A DNA stretch of 29,948 nt from Bacillota bacterium. Lineage in GTDB: Bacteria > Bacillota > Bacilli > Paenibacillales > Paenibacillaceae. The translations under genes and the position numbers were made by a program. Shown here piece by piece: positions 1 through 8,408 of this stretch. Numbering within the stretch: position 1 is the stretch's first letter; every line of letters starts with the position of its first letter. The notes beneath the pieces are model-generated. The model was not told the DNA's origin. It did not search any database and worked only from the letters and a program-made list of their open reading frames with translations. Location: assembly GCA_023460795.1 (NCBI GenBank), contig JAEWPC010000006.1, positions 1-29,948 on the forward strand. The letters run 5' to 3'.

Positions 1-1
1 G

Positions 2-448
2 CGGTATGAGCCGCAGTCCGCGCCGCTGCGCTTGCAGCTCGGCATCGCTTATGCCGAGCTGGGGGACGTGGCGCAAGCGCGGAGCAGCTTGCGCGAGGCG
101 TTGCGGCTGGATCGCTACAGCCGCGAAGGACACACCGCCGCGCTGGCGGCGATGGCGAACTTGGCGGAGTCCCGCCAAGAGGCCGGCGACGCAGGCGCGG
201 CACGCGAGTCCGCGGCCGCCGGGGCGGCGTTCTACGCGAGCTATCGCGAGCTCGCCCAGCACGTCGCCGCGATGGAGCATCCGGCGAACGATCGGCAATT
301 CGCGCTCACGGTCGCCGCCCAGTACCATGCCGCGAGGTGTTTGCTCATCCTCGGCGAGCGCCAAGAAGCCGAGCAGTTGCTGCGCGAGATCGTTCGAATA
401 GCCGACGGAGATTGGCAGGAGATGGCGCTAAAGCTTCTGGACGAATAA
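2..448 (+). CDS. TPR-like protein, 3' end (5' truncated by window)
   Basis: The reading frame is open from base 2 and ends at TAA 446-448, so only the C-terminal ~148 residues are visible. The sequence is alpha-helical and Ala/Arg/Glu rich. It contains tetratricopeptide-like stretches (LGIAYAELGDVAQARSSLREAL near the left edge; a second unit, ARCLLILGERQEAEQLLREI, near the C-terminus). TPRs are protein-protein interaction scaffolds and do not by themselves define a function. In this bacterial group such C-termini occur on free TPR proteins and on TPR-tailed glycosyltransferases, and the missing N-terminus would decide. An in-frame TTG at 32 exists, but the frame continues upstream of it, so I treat the gene as truncated by the window. 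Confidence 0.65.
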   Translation, partial: RYEPQSAPLRLQLGIAYAELGDVAQARSSLREALRLDRYSREGHTAALAAMANLAESRQEAGDAGAARESAAAGAAFYASYRELAQHVAAMEHPANDRQFALTVAAQYHAARCLLILGERQEAEQLLREIVRIADGDWQEMALKLLDE

Positions 449-538
449 TTGGACGCGCTCTTAGGAAGCTGTCCGTAGCTGTCGACGATGGAATCACATA
501 CATTGAAGTTGAAATATACAGCTGCAAGGAGTGATTCC

Positions 539-898
539 ATGGCTGCCAGATGTCCAGCGCCTCCGAGGTCCGATTCCGGCCGATCCAGAATCGTGCGCAG
601 AACCTCGATCAGAAGACCCGGCACCCCGAGCACGGGACCGATTTTTACCCGACTAACGGTCGAATGGGTGCAAAGGAACGGCGTTCCCTTTAATACAACC
701 GGATTTTTCGCCAGCTTGTCTATTGGGGGGACGCTTGTAGCGACGACGCGATTCGATCGCTTCGGCGTGGCGCGCTTCAACAACGTCAGAACGTTAACGA
801 CCTCTCGCTTTACGCTTCGTCTGTTCAACGGGAACGGCGTCTTGTTCCGTACGAGAACGATCCCCGCGGGCATCGAGACTTTCGTCGTCATCGGGTAA
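539..898 (+). CDS. Small arginine-rich, lysine-free hypothetical protein
   Basis: A 119-residue protein of unknown function. The ATG at 539 is chosen because GCAAGGAGTG sits directly upstream at normal spacing; the frame also contains an upstream ATG at 488 without such a site. The first ~35 residues are rich in Arg, Ser and Pro. The rest looks like a short beta-sandwich (alternating hydrophobic/Thr residues, a DRFGVARFNNV turn, an NGNG hairpin), reminiscent of Ig-like or transthyretin-like regulatory folds. By my count there are 18 Arg and no Lys. There is no signal peptide. It stands alone and is followed by a terminator. Spore-surface proteins of Bacillota can look like this, but that is a guess; I recognise no family. 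Confidence 0.6.
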   Translation: MAARCPAPPRSDSGRSRIVRRTSIRRPGTPSTGPIFTRLTVEWVQRNGVPFNTTGFFASLSIGGTLVATTRFDRFGVARFNNVRTLTTSRFTLRLFNGNGVLFRTRTIPAGIETFVVIG

Positions 899-920
899 TA
901 GTGGGGTAGTCATCAAGAAA

Positions 921-958
921 AGAGGCAGCTCCGCAGATAGATCTGCAGAGCTGCCTCT
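921..958 (-). terminator. Intrinsic terminator between convergent genes
   Basis: An 11-bp perfect stem (AGAGGCAGCTC, 921-931, with GAGCTGCCTCT, 948-958) encloses a second GCAGA/TCTGC stem. On the - strand the hairpin is followed by TTTCTT, so it best serves the xylanase gene. It may also stop the converging small + gene. Confidence 0.8.
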
Positions 959-976
959 TCGTGTTGCTAGGATTGT

Positions 977-3900
977 TTACTTACTCCAAATCCGTTGCAG
1001 GATGACCGCCGCTTCGGCGCGGGAGAGGTATCCGTTCGGCGCAAGCTTGCCGCTCGAGCCTTCCACGATACCCGCCTGCACGAGCGCCGTCGCGCTGTCT
1101 TTGGCGTAAGCCGCAACCGATCCCGCATCGCTGAACGCGCTCAACGTGCCGCCTGCAGGCAACGCTTTGCCCGCCGCTTTAATCGCGCGCGCCGCGATAA
1201 CCATCATGTCTTGGCGAGAGATCGAGCTGTTCGGACTAAACTGGTTGCTGCCCGTGCCTTCGACGATGCCTAGCTGCTTGGCGATCTTAACCGCATCGTA
1301 GTAGTACGCGGAGGAAGCCACGTCGGAGAACATCGTTACCGATTGGTCGTTGCCTCTAAGCTCCAGCGCGCGTATGAGCAGCGCCAGGAAGTCCGCTCTC
1401 TTGATGGATGCGTTCGGATCGTAAGTTTGTTCGGACGTACCGTTGATGATGCCGCGGGAAGCCATCGCTTCGATCGCTTTCTTCGCCCAAGGTACGGACT
1501 TCAGATCGTCGAACGTCTTGACCACGAAAGCGACCGCGTAGTTACTGAAGTGAGTCGTCGAGAACTTGACCGTGCCGCTCGCCGCGTCGTAACGCGCGTT
1601 AGGCACCGGAGTCGCTTTGCCGCTTCCGTCGATATACCAGATGATAATGTGGTCCGGGTTGGATAGCTCTTGAGCCGTCGGCGTATACGGAATCGCCACG
1701 GAAACCGCCGCGTTAGGGTTGTTCCAAGCGATGACCGAGTCGCCAACCAACACTTCAAGGTTAATCACCGGTTTATCTCCGATTTGCTTGCGAACGTCTT
1801 CGCTGAGGCTATCCGCCGGGACTTTGCCTACGCGAACCGTTACGTCTCCCGCATTGCCTACGTCGGTGCCCGCCAGCATGTTGCCCGGCAGATCTACCGT
1901 ACCGTTCTCGGTTTTGATCGAGATGACGGACGATCCGGAGTCTTTCAGGCCGGATACCGGCAATTGCACGCCGTATGCCGTTGCGCCTGCTTGCGCGGGA
2001 ACGTCGACGATCACTTGTTTTTTGCCTGCGGCGTTCGCGATGGCTTGCTTCAGCGCGTTCTCTAGCGCGCTGCTGGACACGTTAGCCGACACGACTCCGT
2101 TCGCCGACGAGACGATCGGTTTAAGGGTAACCGCGCCTGTGGCTGGATCGGCCGTATTTTCGGCTGGCGGGATATACACGCTGCCTTGCGTGCCGCCTTT
2201 GCCTGTCAGCGTAAGAACGCCGTATACGGAAGTATCTTGATAGCCGGTGCCGGTCGTATCGTTCCATGCCGCTACGCTTTGGCGAGCGCCGTCCTTGGCG
2301 TCGTTGATCTGGACGTCGAAGCCGATCTGCGTATTGTTCGCCGGCGTAATCTCATCGAGCGGAATTTTTAGTTCGACCGTATAGTTGGTTCCGGATATGC
2401 TCGTCGCCGACGCGAAACCTTCCGCTATGTCCGATGGGTTGAAAGAAGTCTCGTTGTCGAAGTTGACGCGGTACTGTCCGTCGTCCGATTGGTAAGAGAA
2501 CGACTTCTCGTTATTCTGGTCGACGAATACCTCGATGGAATCTTGCTCGTATTCGTTCACGCTCGTTTTATCCAACTGCGCATCGTCGACTTGGACGAGT
2601 ACGTACAGATTATGATCGTCCCATAGCGCTTTGGCTTTGCCATGAGCTCCTTGCCAGGCCATTTGATACTTATCGACGGAAATTTCCGCTGCTTGGCCCC
2701 ATACCGCATCGATCGTACCGTCGATGACCGGAGTAGCGTATCTTGCGGTCGCTTGGTTGGCGGTTTCCGACGCTGGCGGGTGCTCCGCAATGAATTTGGC
2801 TGGATCGATAACGCCGTAATATGCCGGTTTGGCTTGCAGGTTGTTGTCGAACGGCAACGGCGGTTGATCGTTCCTCCAGCTCGTCGCATCGTTCAAGCCC
2901 CAGAAGGTTACGCGCGCGATATTCGCGGCGTGTTCTTTGTAAATTTGGAACAGCTTCGCGTACAAGTAACCTTGCGCAATCGCTTGCTGCTCTGTAATCG
3001 TGCCGCCGCTGCCGGCCGTTACGTCCAGCTCGGTAACGCTGACCTCGACGCCCAAGGAGATGAATCTCTCCAAGGACGCTTTAACGTTATCCGGCTTCGT
3101 GTTGATGTTGTAGTGAGCCTGCATGCCGACGCCGTCGATCAGCTTTTGGCCCGGATTCGTCAGCGCGTACTTGTCGTTGATCGCCTTAACCATGTTGTAA
3201 ATGGCCGTAGCTTTGCTCTGGTTATCGTCGTTGTAATCGTTGTAATACAACTTAATATCCCATTCCGGGTGAGCGTTCAGCACTTCTCTCGCAGCTAAAA
3301 ACGCTTGTTCTACGTAGTCGTCCCCGATCGCCGTTTTCCATGGAGAAGTACGCAGCGAAGCTTGCCAATCCGTCGGATTAGGCGGGTTGTCGTTCATCGC
3401 TTCGTTGACGACGTCCCACGAGATGACTTTGTCCCCATAGTGCTCCATAACCGTCCGGATATGAGTTTTCATGTTATCGAGCGCATCTTCGCGGCTAAGC
3501 GGAGTGCCGTTCGACGTGGTCATCCAGGCAGGCGTTTGCTGGTGCCACACGAGTACGTGTCCATGAACTTGAAGCCCTTCTGAGATCGCTTTGTCTACGA
3601 GCGAATCGGCCCATGTAAAGGTGCCTTGAACCGCTTGCGTCGCATCGGGCTTCATGGCGTTCTCGGCGGTGACGACATTGTGATGCATCTTGAGAAGCTC
3701 CAGGCGAGTGCCTTCGAGATCGGTCGCGGATATGGCGTTACCGATCAAGAAATCGTCTTGGTATTTCGTTTTGATCGGCGTGAGATCTGTTTGTACGCCG
3801 ATGGCGCCAGCGCCCGTGTCGACGAAGCTGATATCGTCAACGTAGTAAGAAGCGGTCTTATTGTTGGAGCTTTCCACGTAAATGGTCACAAACTCGTCGC

Positions 3901-6487
3901 CTACGCTCGTGTAGCGATAGTTGCCTTCGAGTTTGACCCATCCGTCGGCGGCGGCTACGGTTTTGGCGTTAATCGTGTTGTAGCTGGCGGCGCTGCCGTT
4001 GCCGATTTGCGTCGACAGCTGAAGCTGCGAGCTGGTCGGAGAGATCAACTTCACCCAAGCGGTAACCTTGTACTCGTAGCCTTTATCCACGTTCTTCTCT
4101 ACACGGATGGTCGGGCCGTGCCAAGCATCCGTACGGCCTTCTATTTTCAACGAATAAGCTCCGCCGTCGGTATGGTTGGCTTCGTTCGTCACGGTCAACG
4201 TTTCCGTGCCGGCTCTTCCTGCGAAGCCGCCGTTCGTTTGATCCTCGAACGTTGCGGTATGGAAAGGAACGGCAGGAGTTCGAGGAGGCTCGGCGCCCGG
4301 CGTAACGTCTTTGATCACGAATTCGTCCAAATAGAAGTCGGCTTTAGCAGTCAATGTAGGATCGACGTTGCCGTTGCTATCATAGATGTTCGCTTCGATC
4401 CATACGAGGAATTCGGTCATATTCGCCGGAACCTCATAACCTTTCAATTCGAACGTCTGCCAAGCGGAGTCCGTAACGGACTGGTTAGCGATAATCCACG
4501 GGTAGTCGTCCGTGCCGCCGGAGGTGACTTTCGAACCTAAGTGATAGGTATCGGTTCCTTGCGCGGACCGGAGCTTGAACGAAATATCGTACTGATGGCC
4601 GGATACTAACGTGTTGGTCAGATTCAGCGCCACGCTGCTTCTTCTGTCCGTACGGTTAGCATACAGCAACGATTTCGTTCCGTCGGAAGCAAAGTCGGAG
4701 GACACCGAAACCGTACCGGTACCGTTCCACCCGAGGTCCGCCCAGCCGCCTGGTTGCCCGTCCTCAAAGCTTTGGGACAGTACGTTGAAGCCCGGAGGCG
4801 ATACGACGCCGGCTTTCGTCTGGCGAATGACGACATCGTCGATCGCGAAGCTAGTCGTCTTGCCCGCGTCTTCGGACTCGAAATACAGCTTTATCGCCGT
4901 TGCGGCGGAGTTGTAGGCGTAAGTGCCGCTAAGCTTCACCCAGGCGCTGTCGTTGACCGCCGTCAACGCGATCACTTGCTTGTATTGATCGTCGCCGGTA
5001 AGTCCGGTTTGTTCCATCGTCGCTTTCAGCTGCGTCGATGCGGCTCCGGCGGCAAGTCTAGCATAAGCCGTAAACTCGTATTCCGCGCCTTTCTCAAGCG
5101 CGTCGGTCAAGACGAGGCTCGGACCGTGATAATTTTGCGAGCGTCCCGTCACGATTAGACTGTTACCGGGGGTGCGGTAGACGGAGCTCGTAACGGTCGC
5201 CGTGGCGCCGTTGCCCGTCCATCCCGCTTGGCCGCTTTCGAATTTCTCTAGCATGACGGCAGGCTTAAGGACTTTGACGCTGAAGTCGTCGACGTAGAAG
5301 TCCACGGTCGGGCTGCTGTTGCTTTGCAAGTACACTTGCAATACCGCGGCGTCCATATCGTACGTATACTCGCCGCTGACTTGTACCCATGCGTCGGCGG
5401 TTACCGTCACCGGGTTGCCGGGGTTGGCATATTCGTTAGCCGCTCCGGTCTGCTGCGCGCCGAATTGGATCGTCTGGGAGCCTACGGTTCCTTCTTTAAG
5501 CTTGACGTAAGCGGAGAACTCGTAAGTCGATTCTTTGTTTAACTTGCCTGTGGCTGCAAGATTAAAGCCTGGACCGTTCCAGGTTTGCTCTCGTCCTTCC
5601 ACCAGGAGGCTGCCGGTTCCGCCGTGCGCAGAATAGGTGGAGGCCGTAACGGTCTCGGCCCCGCGTTTGAACCAGCCCTGCGTGCTCCCCTCGAAATCGT
5701 TGGAGAGTACGACGTCTCCGATCGCTTCCGGAGCCGGAGGAGCAGGTCCGCCGATCGCGGCCGCGAACGTGTTCAGGGTGTCGTTCTTCATGATGAGAAC
5801 GCGGCCCATCGCCATGGCGTCTTCATCGCCGGCCCAGGCTTTGAACGCGACCTTGATTTCGTTCTCCGCAGCTGCGGCTTTGACGTCGGCGTTATAGGCG
5901 CCGTACGGATAGGCTAGCAGAATAGGGTCTTGTCCGGTAATGCCTTTCAAGAACGCGTTAGCGGATTGGATTTCCGCCCCCGCCGCAGCCTTCGTAATTG
6001 CGGTCGTCCACACGGCCTGATCATGCGACTTCGTATGGTTCTGAAGACTAATGTTAGGGTTGGTCTTCAGGGCATTCAATTGATCGAGCGTCATCCCCCA
6101 AGAACCGATGTTATCTTGTATTACGAATGATACCGCTTTCATATTATACTGCGTTAATACTGGCAGAGCGTTCGTAATAAAATCCGGCGTCGCGTCGTCG
6201 AACGTCAGCAGAATAGGTTTGGCGGGCGCCGTCGCCCCGTTCACGACGATGTCGACGTATTGTTCGGCGGACAATGTCGTATAGCCGTTATCGTTGAGAT
6301 ACTTCATATGTTTCTTAAAGTTGGCCGTACTATACTGATAATCTCCGGATGGATTATCGGTGATGACATGATAGAGGACGACAGGGATCGATGTTGCCGC
6401 ATGCGTCTTCGGCGTATTCCAGAATTGCGGCACTAATAATGCAATGGCTAACAATGAAAGCAAAAACCGTTTAAAGCGTCTACTCAT
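977..6487 (-). CDS. Multimodular S-layer xylanase: CE4 + CBM22-like x4 + GH10 + CBM9 + SLH x3
   Basis: A secreted, wall-anchored 1836-residue enzyme predicted to hydrolyse beta-1,4-xylan. The start at 6487 has GGGGGAAAG upstream and opens a signal peptide (MSRRFKRFLLSLLAIALL, then a THA cleavage region near 30). Module order: CE4 deacetylase ~32-245 (TFDDA 95-99, His151 and His155 in NHTKSH, AYPYG 192-196). Four CBM22/CBM4_9-like modules follow at ~258-407, 410-556, 567-728 and 742-890. GH10 covers ~900-1235, with acid/base Glu1029 in WDVVNEA and nucleophile Glu1153 in VTELD. CBM9 covers ~1253-1428, a linker domain ~1450-1655, and SLH repeats ~1659-1710, 1719-1770 and 1783-1833. All GH10 and the main CE4 motifs look intact. 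The CE4 part resembles PgaB/IcaB-type deacetylases (VVLYHVI start, AYPYG instead of an Arg motif), so xylan de-acetylation is inferred. No other xylan genes flank it. Confidence 0.95.
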   Translation of the reverse strand: MSRRFKRFLLSLLAIALLVPQFWNTPKTHAATSIPVVLYHVITDNPSGDYQYSTANFKKHMKYLNDNGYTTLSAEQYVDIVVNGATAPAKPILLTFDDATPDFITNALPVLTQYNMKAVSFVIQDNIGSWGMTLDQLNALKTNPNISLQNHTKSHDQAVWTTAITKAAAGAEIQSANAFLKGITGQDPILLAYPYGAYNADVKAAAAENEIKVAFKAWAGDEDAMAMGRVLIMKNDTLNTFAAAIGGPAPPAPEAIGDVVLSNDFEGSTQGWFKRGAETVTASTYSAHGGTGSLLVEGREQTWNGPGFNLAATGKLNKESTYEFSAYVKLKEGTVGSQTIQFGAQQTGAANEYANPGNPVTVTADAWVQVSGEYTYDMDAAVLQVYLQSNSSPTVDFYVDDFSVKVLKPAVMLEKFESGQAGWTGNGATATVTSSVYRTPGNSLIVTGRSQNYHGPSLVLTDALEKGAEYEFTAYARLAAGAASTQLKATMEQTGLTGDDQYKQVIALTAVNDSAWVKLSGTYAYNSAATAIKLYFESEDAGKTTSFAIDDVVIRQTKAGVVSPPGFNVLSQSFEDGQPGGWADLGWNGTGTVSVSSDFASDGTKSLLYANRTDRRSSVALNLTNTLVSGHQYDISFKLRSAQGTDTYHLGSKVTSGGTDDYPWIIANQSVTDSAWQTFELKGYEVPANMTEFLVWIEANIYDSNGNVDPTLTAKADFYLDEFVIKDVTPGAEPPRTPAVPFHTATFEDQTNGGFAGRAGTETLTVTNEANHTDGGAYSLKIEGRTDAWHGPTIRVEKNVDKGYEYKVTAWVKLISPTSSQLQLSTQIGNGSAASYNTINAKTVAAADGWVKLEGNYRYTSVGDEFVTIYVESSNNKTASYYVDDISFVDTGAGAIGVQTDLTPIKTKYQDDFLIGNAISATDLEGTRLELLKMHHNVVTAENAMKPDATQAVQGTFTWADSLVDKAISEGLQVHGHVLVWHQQTPAWMTTSNGTPLSREDALDNMKTHIRTVMEHYGDKVISWDVVNEAMNDNPPNPTDWQASLRTSPWKTAIGDDYVEQAFLAAREVLNAHPEWDIKLYYNDYNDDNQSKATAIYNMVKAINDKYALTNPGQKLIDGVGMQAHYNINTKPDNVKASLERFISLGVEVSVTELDVTAGSGGTITEQQAIAQGYLYAKLFQIYKEHAANIARVTFWGLNDATSWRNDQPPLPFDNNLQAKPAYYGVIDPAKFIAEHPPASETANQATARYATPVIDGTIDAVWGQAAEISVDKYQMAWQGAHGKAKALWDDHNLYVLVQVDDAQLDKTSVNEYEQDSIEVFVDQNNEKSFSYQSDDGQYRVNFDNETSFNPSDIAEGFASATSISGTNYTVELKIPLDEITPANNTQIGFDVQINDAKDGARQSVAAWNDTTGTGYQDTSVYGVLTLTGKGGTQGSVYIPPAENTADPATGAVTLKPIVSSANGVVSANVSSSALENALKQAIANAAGKKQVIVDVPAQAGATAYGVQLPVSGLKDSGSSVISIKTENGTVDLPGNMLAGTDVGNAGDVTVRVGKVPADSLSEDVRKQIGDKPVINLEVLVGDSVIAWNNPNAAVSVAIPYTPTAQELSNPDHIIIWYIDGSGKATPVPNARYDAASGTVKFSTTHFSNYAVAFVVKTFDDLKSVPWAKKAIEAMASRGIINGTSEQTYDPNASIKRADFLALLIRALELRGNDQSVTMFSDVASSAYYYDAVKIAKQLGIVEGTGSNQFSPNSSISRQDMMVIAARAIKAAGKALPAGGTLSAFSDAGSVAAYAKDSATALVQAGIVEGSSGKLAPNGYLSRAEAAVILQRIWSK

Positions 6488-6522
6488 TGAATTCTTTCCC
6501 CCTAGACAGAATAAATAAATGA

Positions 6523-6536
6523 CTAAAGCGCTTTCA
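6523..6536 (-). promoter_or_regulatory. cre-like (CcpA) site upstream of xylanase
   Basis: CTAAAGCGCTTTCA on + matches 12 of 14 positions of the catabolite-responsive element consensus TGWAANCGNTNWCA. It lies 36-49 nt before the xylanase start, within the likely 5' untranslated region or promoter. Glucose repression of a xylanase through CcpA would be expected biology; binding here is inferred. Confidence 0.5.
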
Positions 6537-6578
6537 AACTTTGTTGTGGACAGCCATCTCCTTTCATATACATCCATA

Positions 6579-6594
6579 ATAAACGCGCGTTTAT
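6579..6594. promoter_or_regulatory. 16-bp perfect palindrome, candidate operator
   Basis: ATAAACGCGCGTTTAT is self-complementary over all 16 bases and sits ~92-107 nt upstream of the xylanase start. On the - strand it abuts TATTAT, a possible -10. Its place and symmetry suggest a dimeric regulator site; the regulator is unknown. Confidence 0.45.
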
Positions 6595-6611
6595 AAGTGC
6601 GAAACCTATCG

Positions 6612-6628
6612 AAGTAGAGATTCTACTT
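6612..6628. promoter_or_regulatory. Inverted repeat 7-3-7 upstream of xylanase
   Basis: AAGTAGA-GAT-TCTACTT is a perfect inverted repeat ~125-141 nt before the xylanase start. On - it is preceded, not followed, by a T run, so it is not a terminator of the upstream - gene, which has its own at 6681-6714. It may be a second operator. Confidence 0.35.
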
Positions 6629-6680
6629 AAAAAAATAAAGAAGATATGTATTTTGAAGCTTAAATGTTGGTATTAAACGT

Positions 6681-6714
6681 AAATAAAGACGAAGTATGAC
6701 AGCGGTCACACTTC
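6681..6714 (-). terminator. Intrinsic terminator of the 103-residue gene
   Basis: On -, a 10-bp stem GAAGTGTGAC/GTCATACTTC (one G-T pair) with a 4-nt loop is followed by GTCTTTATTT. It lies 12 nt after the stop of the gene ending at 6727. Confidence 0.75.
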
Positions 6715-6726
6715 GCCTTTCATTTC

Positions 6727-7038
6727 CTAACCCCCGAAAGCCGCCCTGAACGCTTGCCGCAGACGCTCGAGGTCGACGTTCCACAGCGCGGCGATTTCTT
6801 CGCTGACCGCTTCGTCCCACCAATCGGCAAGAGCCTTGCGATTGCTGCGGCGCTCGTGGATCCAGAGCAAGTTGCCGATCACCTTGCGCACGTATATCTC
6901 TTCTGCCTGCTTGACGAGCGGAGCGGGGACGTGCAGCTTTAACCTCTTAACCGTTCTGTACAATTCATTGCCGCACGCCCGCCGAATGCTGCGCGGGGAC
7001 GGAAGCGGGGAAGTATGCTTCTCTTTGAACATCGTCAT
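6727..7038 (-). CDS. Small conserved hypothetical protein
   Basis: A 103-residue (or 101-residue) basic, helical, soluble protein with no signal peptide or membrane segment. It contains a SIRRACGNELYRTVKRLK helix and a tryptophan-rich C-terminal half (LLWIHERR, ADWWDEAV, ALWNVD). I do not recognise a named family, although the length and character fit a single-domain protein conserved in Paenibacillaceae. Two ATG codons, at 7038 and 7032, compete; the AAGG just upstream is better spaced for the second. It is transcribed alone, with a terminator right after it and the cupredoxin terminator before it. Confidence 0.6.
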   Translation of the reverse strand: MTMFKEKHTSPLPSPRSIRRACGNELYRTVKRLKLHVPAPLVKQAEEIYVRKVIGNLLWIHERRSNRKALADWWDEAVSEEIAALWNVDLERLRQAFRAAFGG

Positions 7039-7124
7039 CCTTGCTTCACCATGCCTCTCTTGCGATACCCTATGCGGAGGGCAGGGGAGAGGTCACGGGG
7101 TTGGGCGAACGTCTACGGGACAAG

Positions 7125-7151
7125 CCAAAAAACGCTCTAATGAAGAGCGTT
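7125..7151 (-). terminator. Intrinsic terminator of cupredoxin gene
   Basis: On - the sequence reads AACGCTCT, a 5-nt loop, AGAGCGTT and then a six-T run, a textbook rho-independent terminator ~20 nt after the cupredoxin stop. Confidence 0.9.
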
Positions 7152-7171
7152 CTTCGCGAGCGGGACTATAC

Positions 7172-7621
7172 TTACTGTACGTACAAGTAACCGATCATCG
7201 GGGTGCTGGAGTTTTCTTCGGAGTGGGTTTCGCAAATGATGCTGTAGACTCCGGATTCCTTAGGCGTGAATTTTACGATCGTCGTTTTGCCTTTATTGAC
7301 GGTTGCCGAGATGCCGAGTCCTTCGATAACGAATGGATGAGACTGGCCGTTGACGCCCGAGATGCGAAGCTCTACCGGCTGGTTTCTCTTGACGTAGATG
7401 GAACCGGGGATGAACTGGTACGCTTCTAGTTTCTTGCCGCCGATGTCCGCCGTGAATTCGCCCGTCACCATGTGATACACTTGCACATCGCCGGACGCAG
7501 CCGGCGCCGACGCAGGCTTGGACTGCTGCCACCCGATGTATGCCCCCGCCAAGATGACGACGAGCGCCAAAATACCGTAAAACTGAATCTTTTTCCGGTT
7601 AAGTAATACGACTTTGCTCAT
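7172..7621 (-). CDS. Membrane-anchored cupredoxin-domain protein
   Basis: A 149-residue protein with a cytoplasmic basic N-terminus, one hydrophobic helix (~13-30) and an extracellular cupredoxin-like beta-barrel (~45-149). A type-1 copper set is visible: His95 (SHPF), Cys130 and His133 (CETH), and Met142 near the C-terminus. These match the His-Cys-His-Met pattern of blue copper proteins and of the CuA-like domains of nitrous oxide reductase. It probably carries electrons or binds copper on the outer face of the membrane. The start at 7621 is supported by GAGGAGAG. It is a single-gene unit with its own terminator, and no oxidase or copper-export gene is adjacent, so the partner is unknown. 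Confidence 0.85.
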   Translation of the reverse strand: MSKVVLLNRKKIQFYGILALVVILAGAYIGWQQSKPASAPAASGDVQVYHMVTGEFTADIGGKKLEAYQFIPGSIYVKRNQPVELRISGVNGQSHPFVIEGLGISATVNKGKTTIVKFTPKESGVYSIICETHSEENSSTPMIGYLYVQ

Positions 7622-7743
7622 GCCACTCTCTCCTCTTCAACTTTGTCCACCTACCGAATGTGTATGCGCCTGTCCGCTCCGTCATGACAGGCCCGTACGA
7701 ATTAACGAGACAAGTCTTGAAGTGGAACAAGCGACATACCATA

Positions 7744-7752
7744 TGCTAGAAT
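7744..7752 (+). promoter_or_regulatory. Extended -10 promoter for dedA operon
   Basis: TGCTAGAAT matches the extended -10 pattern TGnTATAAT. A TTGAAG at 7717-7722 is a poorly spaced -35. Initiation near 7759 would fall downstream of the in-frame ATG at 7751 and so favours the start at 7793. Confidence 0.45.
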
Positions 7753-7792
7753 GGTAACGGTAATCATGGGAGAGAAAGCAGGGTTCGAAGCG

Positions 7793-8404
7793 ATGATGGA
7801 TACGATTCACCAATGGCTTGACCAATTGCTGTTATGGATTGAGGATTTAGGGTATTGGGGTATTATTATTGGTCTCGCCATCGAAGTCATACCGAGCGAG
7901 ATCGTCCTGGCTTACGCGGGGTATCTCGTATTCAGAGGAGAAGTATCGTTCACGGTCGCCGTCATTTGCGGCGTAATCGGCGCGCTCCTGCAGCAGTGGC
8001 TGCTTTATGCGATCGGACGGTATGGCGGACGGCCTTTCGTGGACAAGTTCGGCAAATACCTGCATATTAAACAGAAGCATATCGATATCGCCGAGCGTTG
8101 GGTCGAGAAGTACGGCAATATCATCGTGTTTACTGGGCGTTTCGTGCCTGTAATGAGACAAGTCGTCTCCATTCCCGCAGGCATGGCGCGCATGAAGCTG
8201 GGCATATTCACGATTCTGACGCTGCTCGCTTCGATTCCTTGGTCGATCTTGTTCGTATGGCTCGGCAAGTCGCTTGGGGACAATTGGGAGAATATCAACG
8301 AGAAAGCCTCAAGCTACGTCCAACCGATCATTCTGATCGCCTTGGCGCTTCTCATCGGATATTTTATTTTCCACTACGTGCGCAAGCGGGGTAAAAACTT
8401 ATAA
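7793..8404 (+). CDS. DedA family (VTT/SNARE-associated domain) membrane protein
   Basis: About 203 residues, the usual length of a DedA protein. Family hallmarks are visible: an early membrane-embedded acidic/proline stretch (AIEVIPSEIVLAYAG), and the central FTGRFVPVMRQVVSIPAGMA, which carries the conserved Arg residues and Pro-Ala-Gly. Terminal membrane helices follow (ASIPWSILFVWLG and the PIILIALALLIGYFIF region), with a basic tail. DedA proteins are lipid scramblases/flippases tied to undecaprenyl-phosphate or phosphatidylethanolamine recycling and membrane-potential homeostasis; which lipid applies here is unknown. The 7793 ATG is preferred because upstream ATGs at 7751 and 7766 overlap or immediately follow the promoter. 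It is the first gene of an operon with the next three. Confidence 0.85.
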   Translation: MMDTIHQWLDQLLLWIEDLGYWGIIIGLAIEVIPSEIVLAYAGYLVFRGEVSFTVAVICGVIGALLQQWLLYAIGRYGGRPFVDKFGKYLHIKQKHIDIAERWVEKYGNIIVFTGRFVPVMRQVVSIPAGMARMKLGIFTILTLLASIPWSILFVWLGKSLGDNWENINEKASSYVQPIILIALALLIGYFIFHYVRKRGKNL

Positions 8405-8408
8405 GAGC

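Noticed and set aside
3626..4540. 304-codon open frame on + inside the xylanase gene
   Set aside because: Opposite strand of a continuous 1836-codon multidomain gene; no recognisable domain and no ribosome site of note.
6488..6577. 30-residue N-terminal extension of the xylanase
   Set aside because: The ATG at 6487 has a strong ribosome site and opens directly into a signal peptide; the extension contains the cre-like site.
7668..7692. Inverted repeat GCCTGTC/GACAGGC between cupredoxin and dedA genes
   Set aside because: Only 7 bp with an 11-nt loop and no T tail; too weak to call an operator or terminator without comparative data.
7751..7792. Earlier starts of the DedA gene (7751, 7766)
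   Set aside because: They overlap or directly follow the extended -10 element and would leave no room for a leader or ribosome site.
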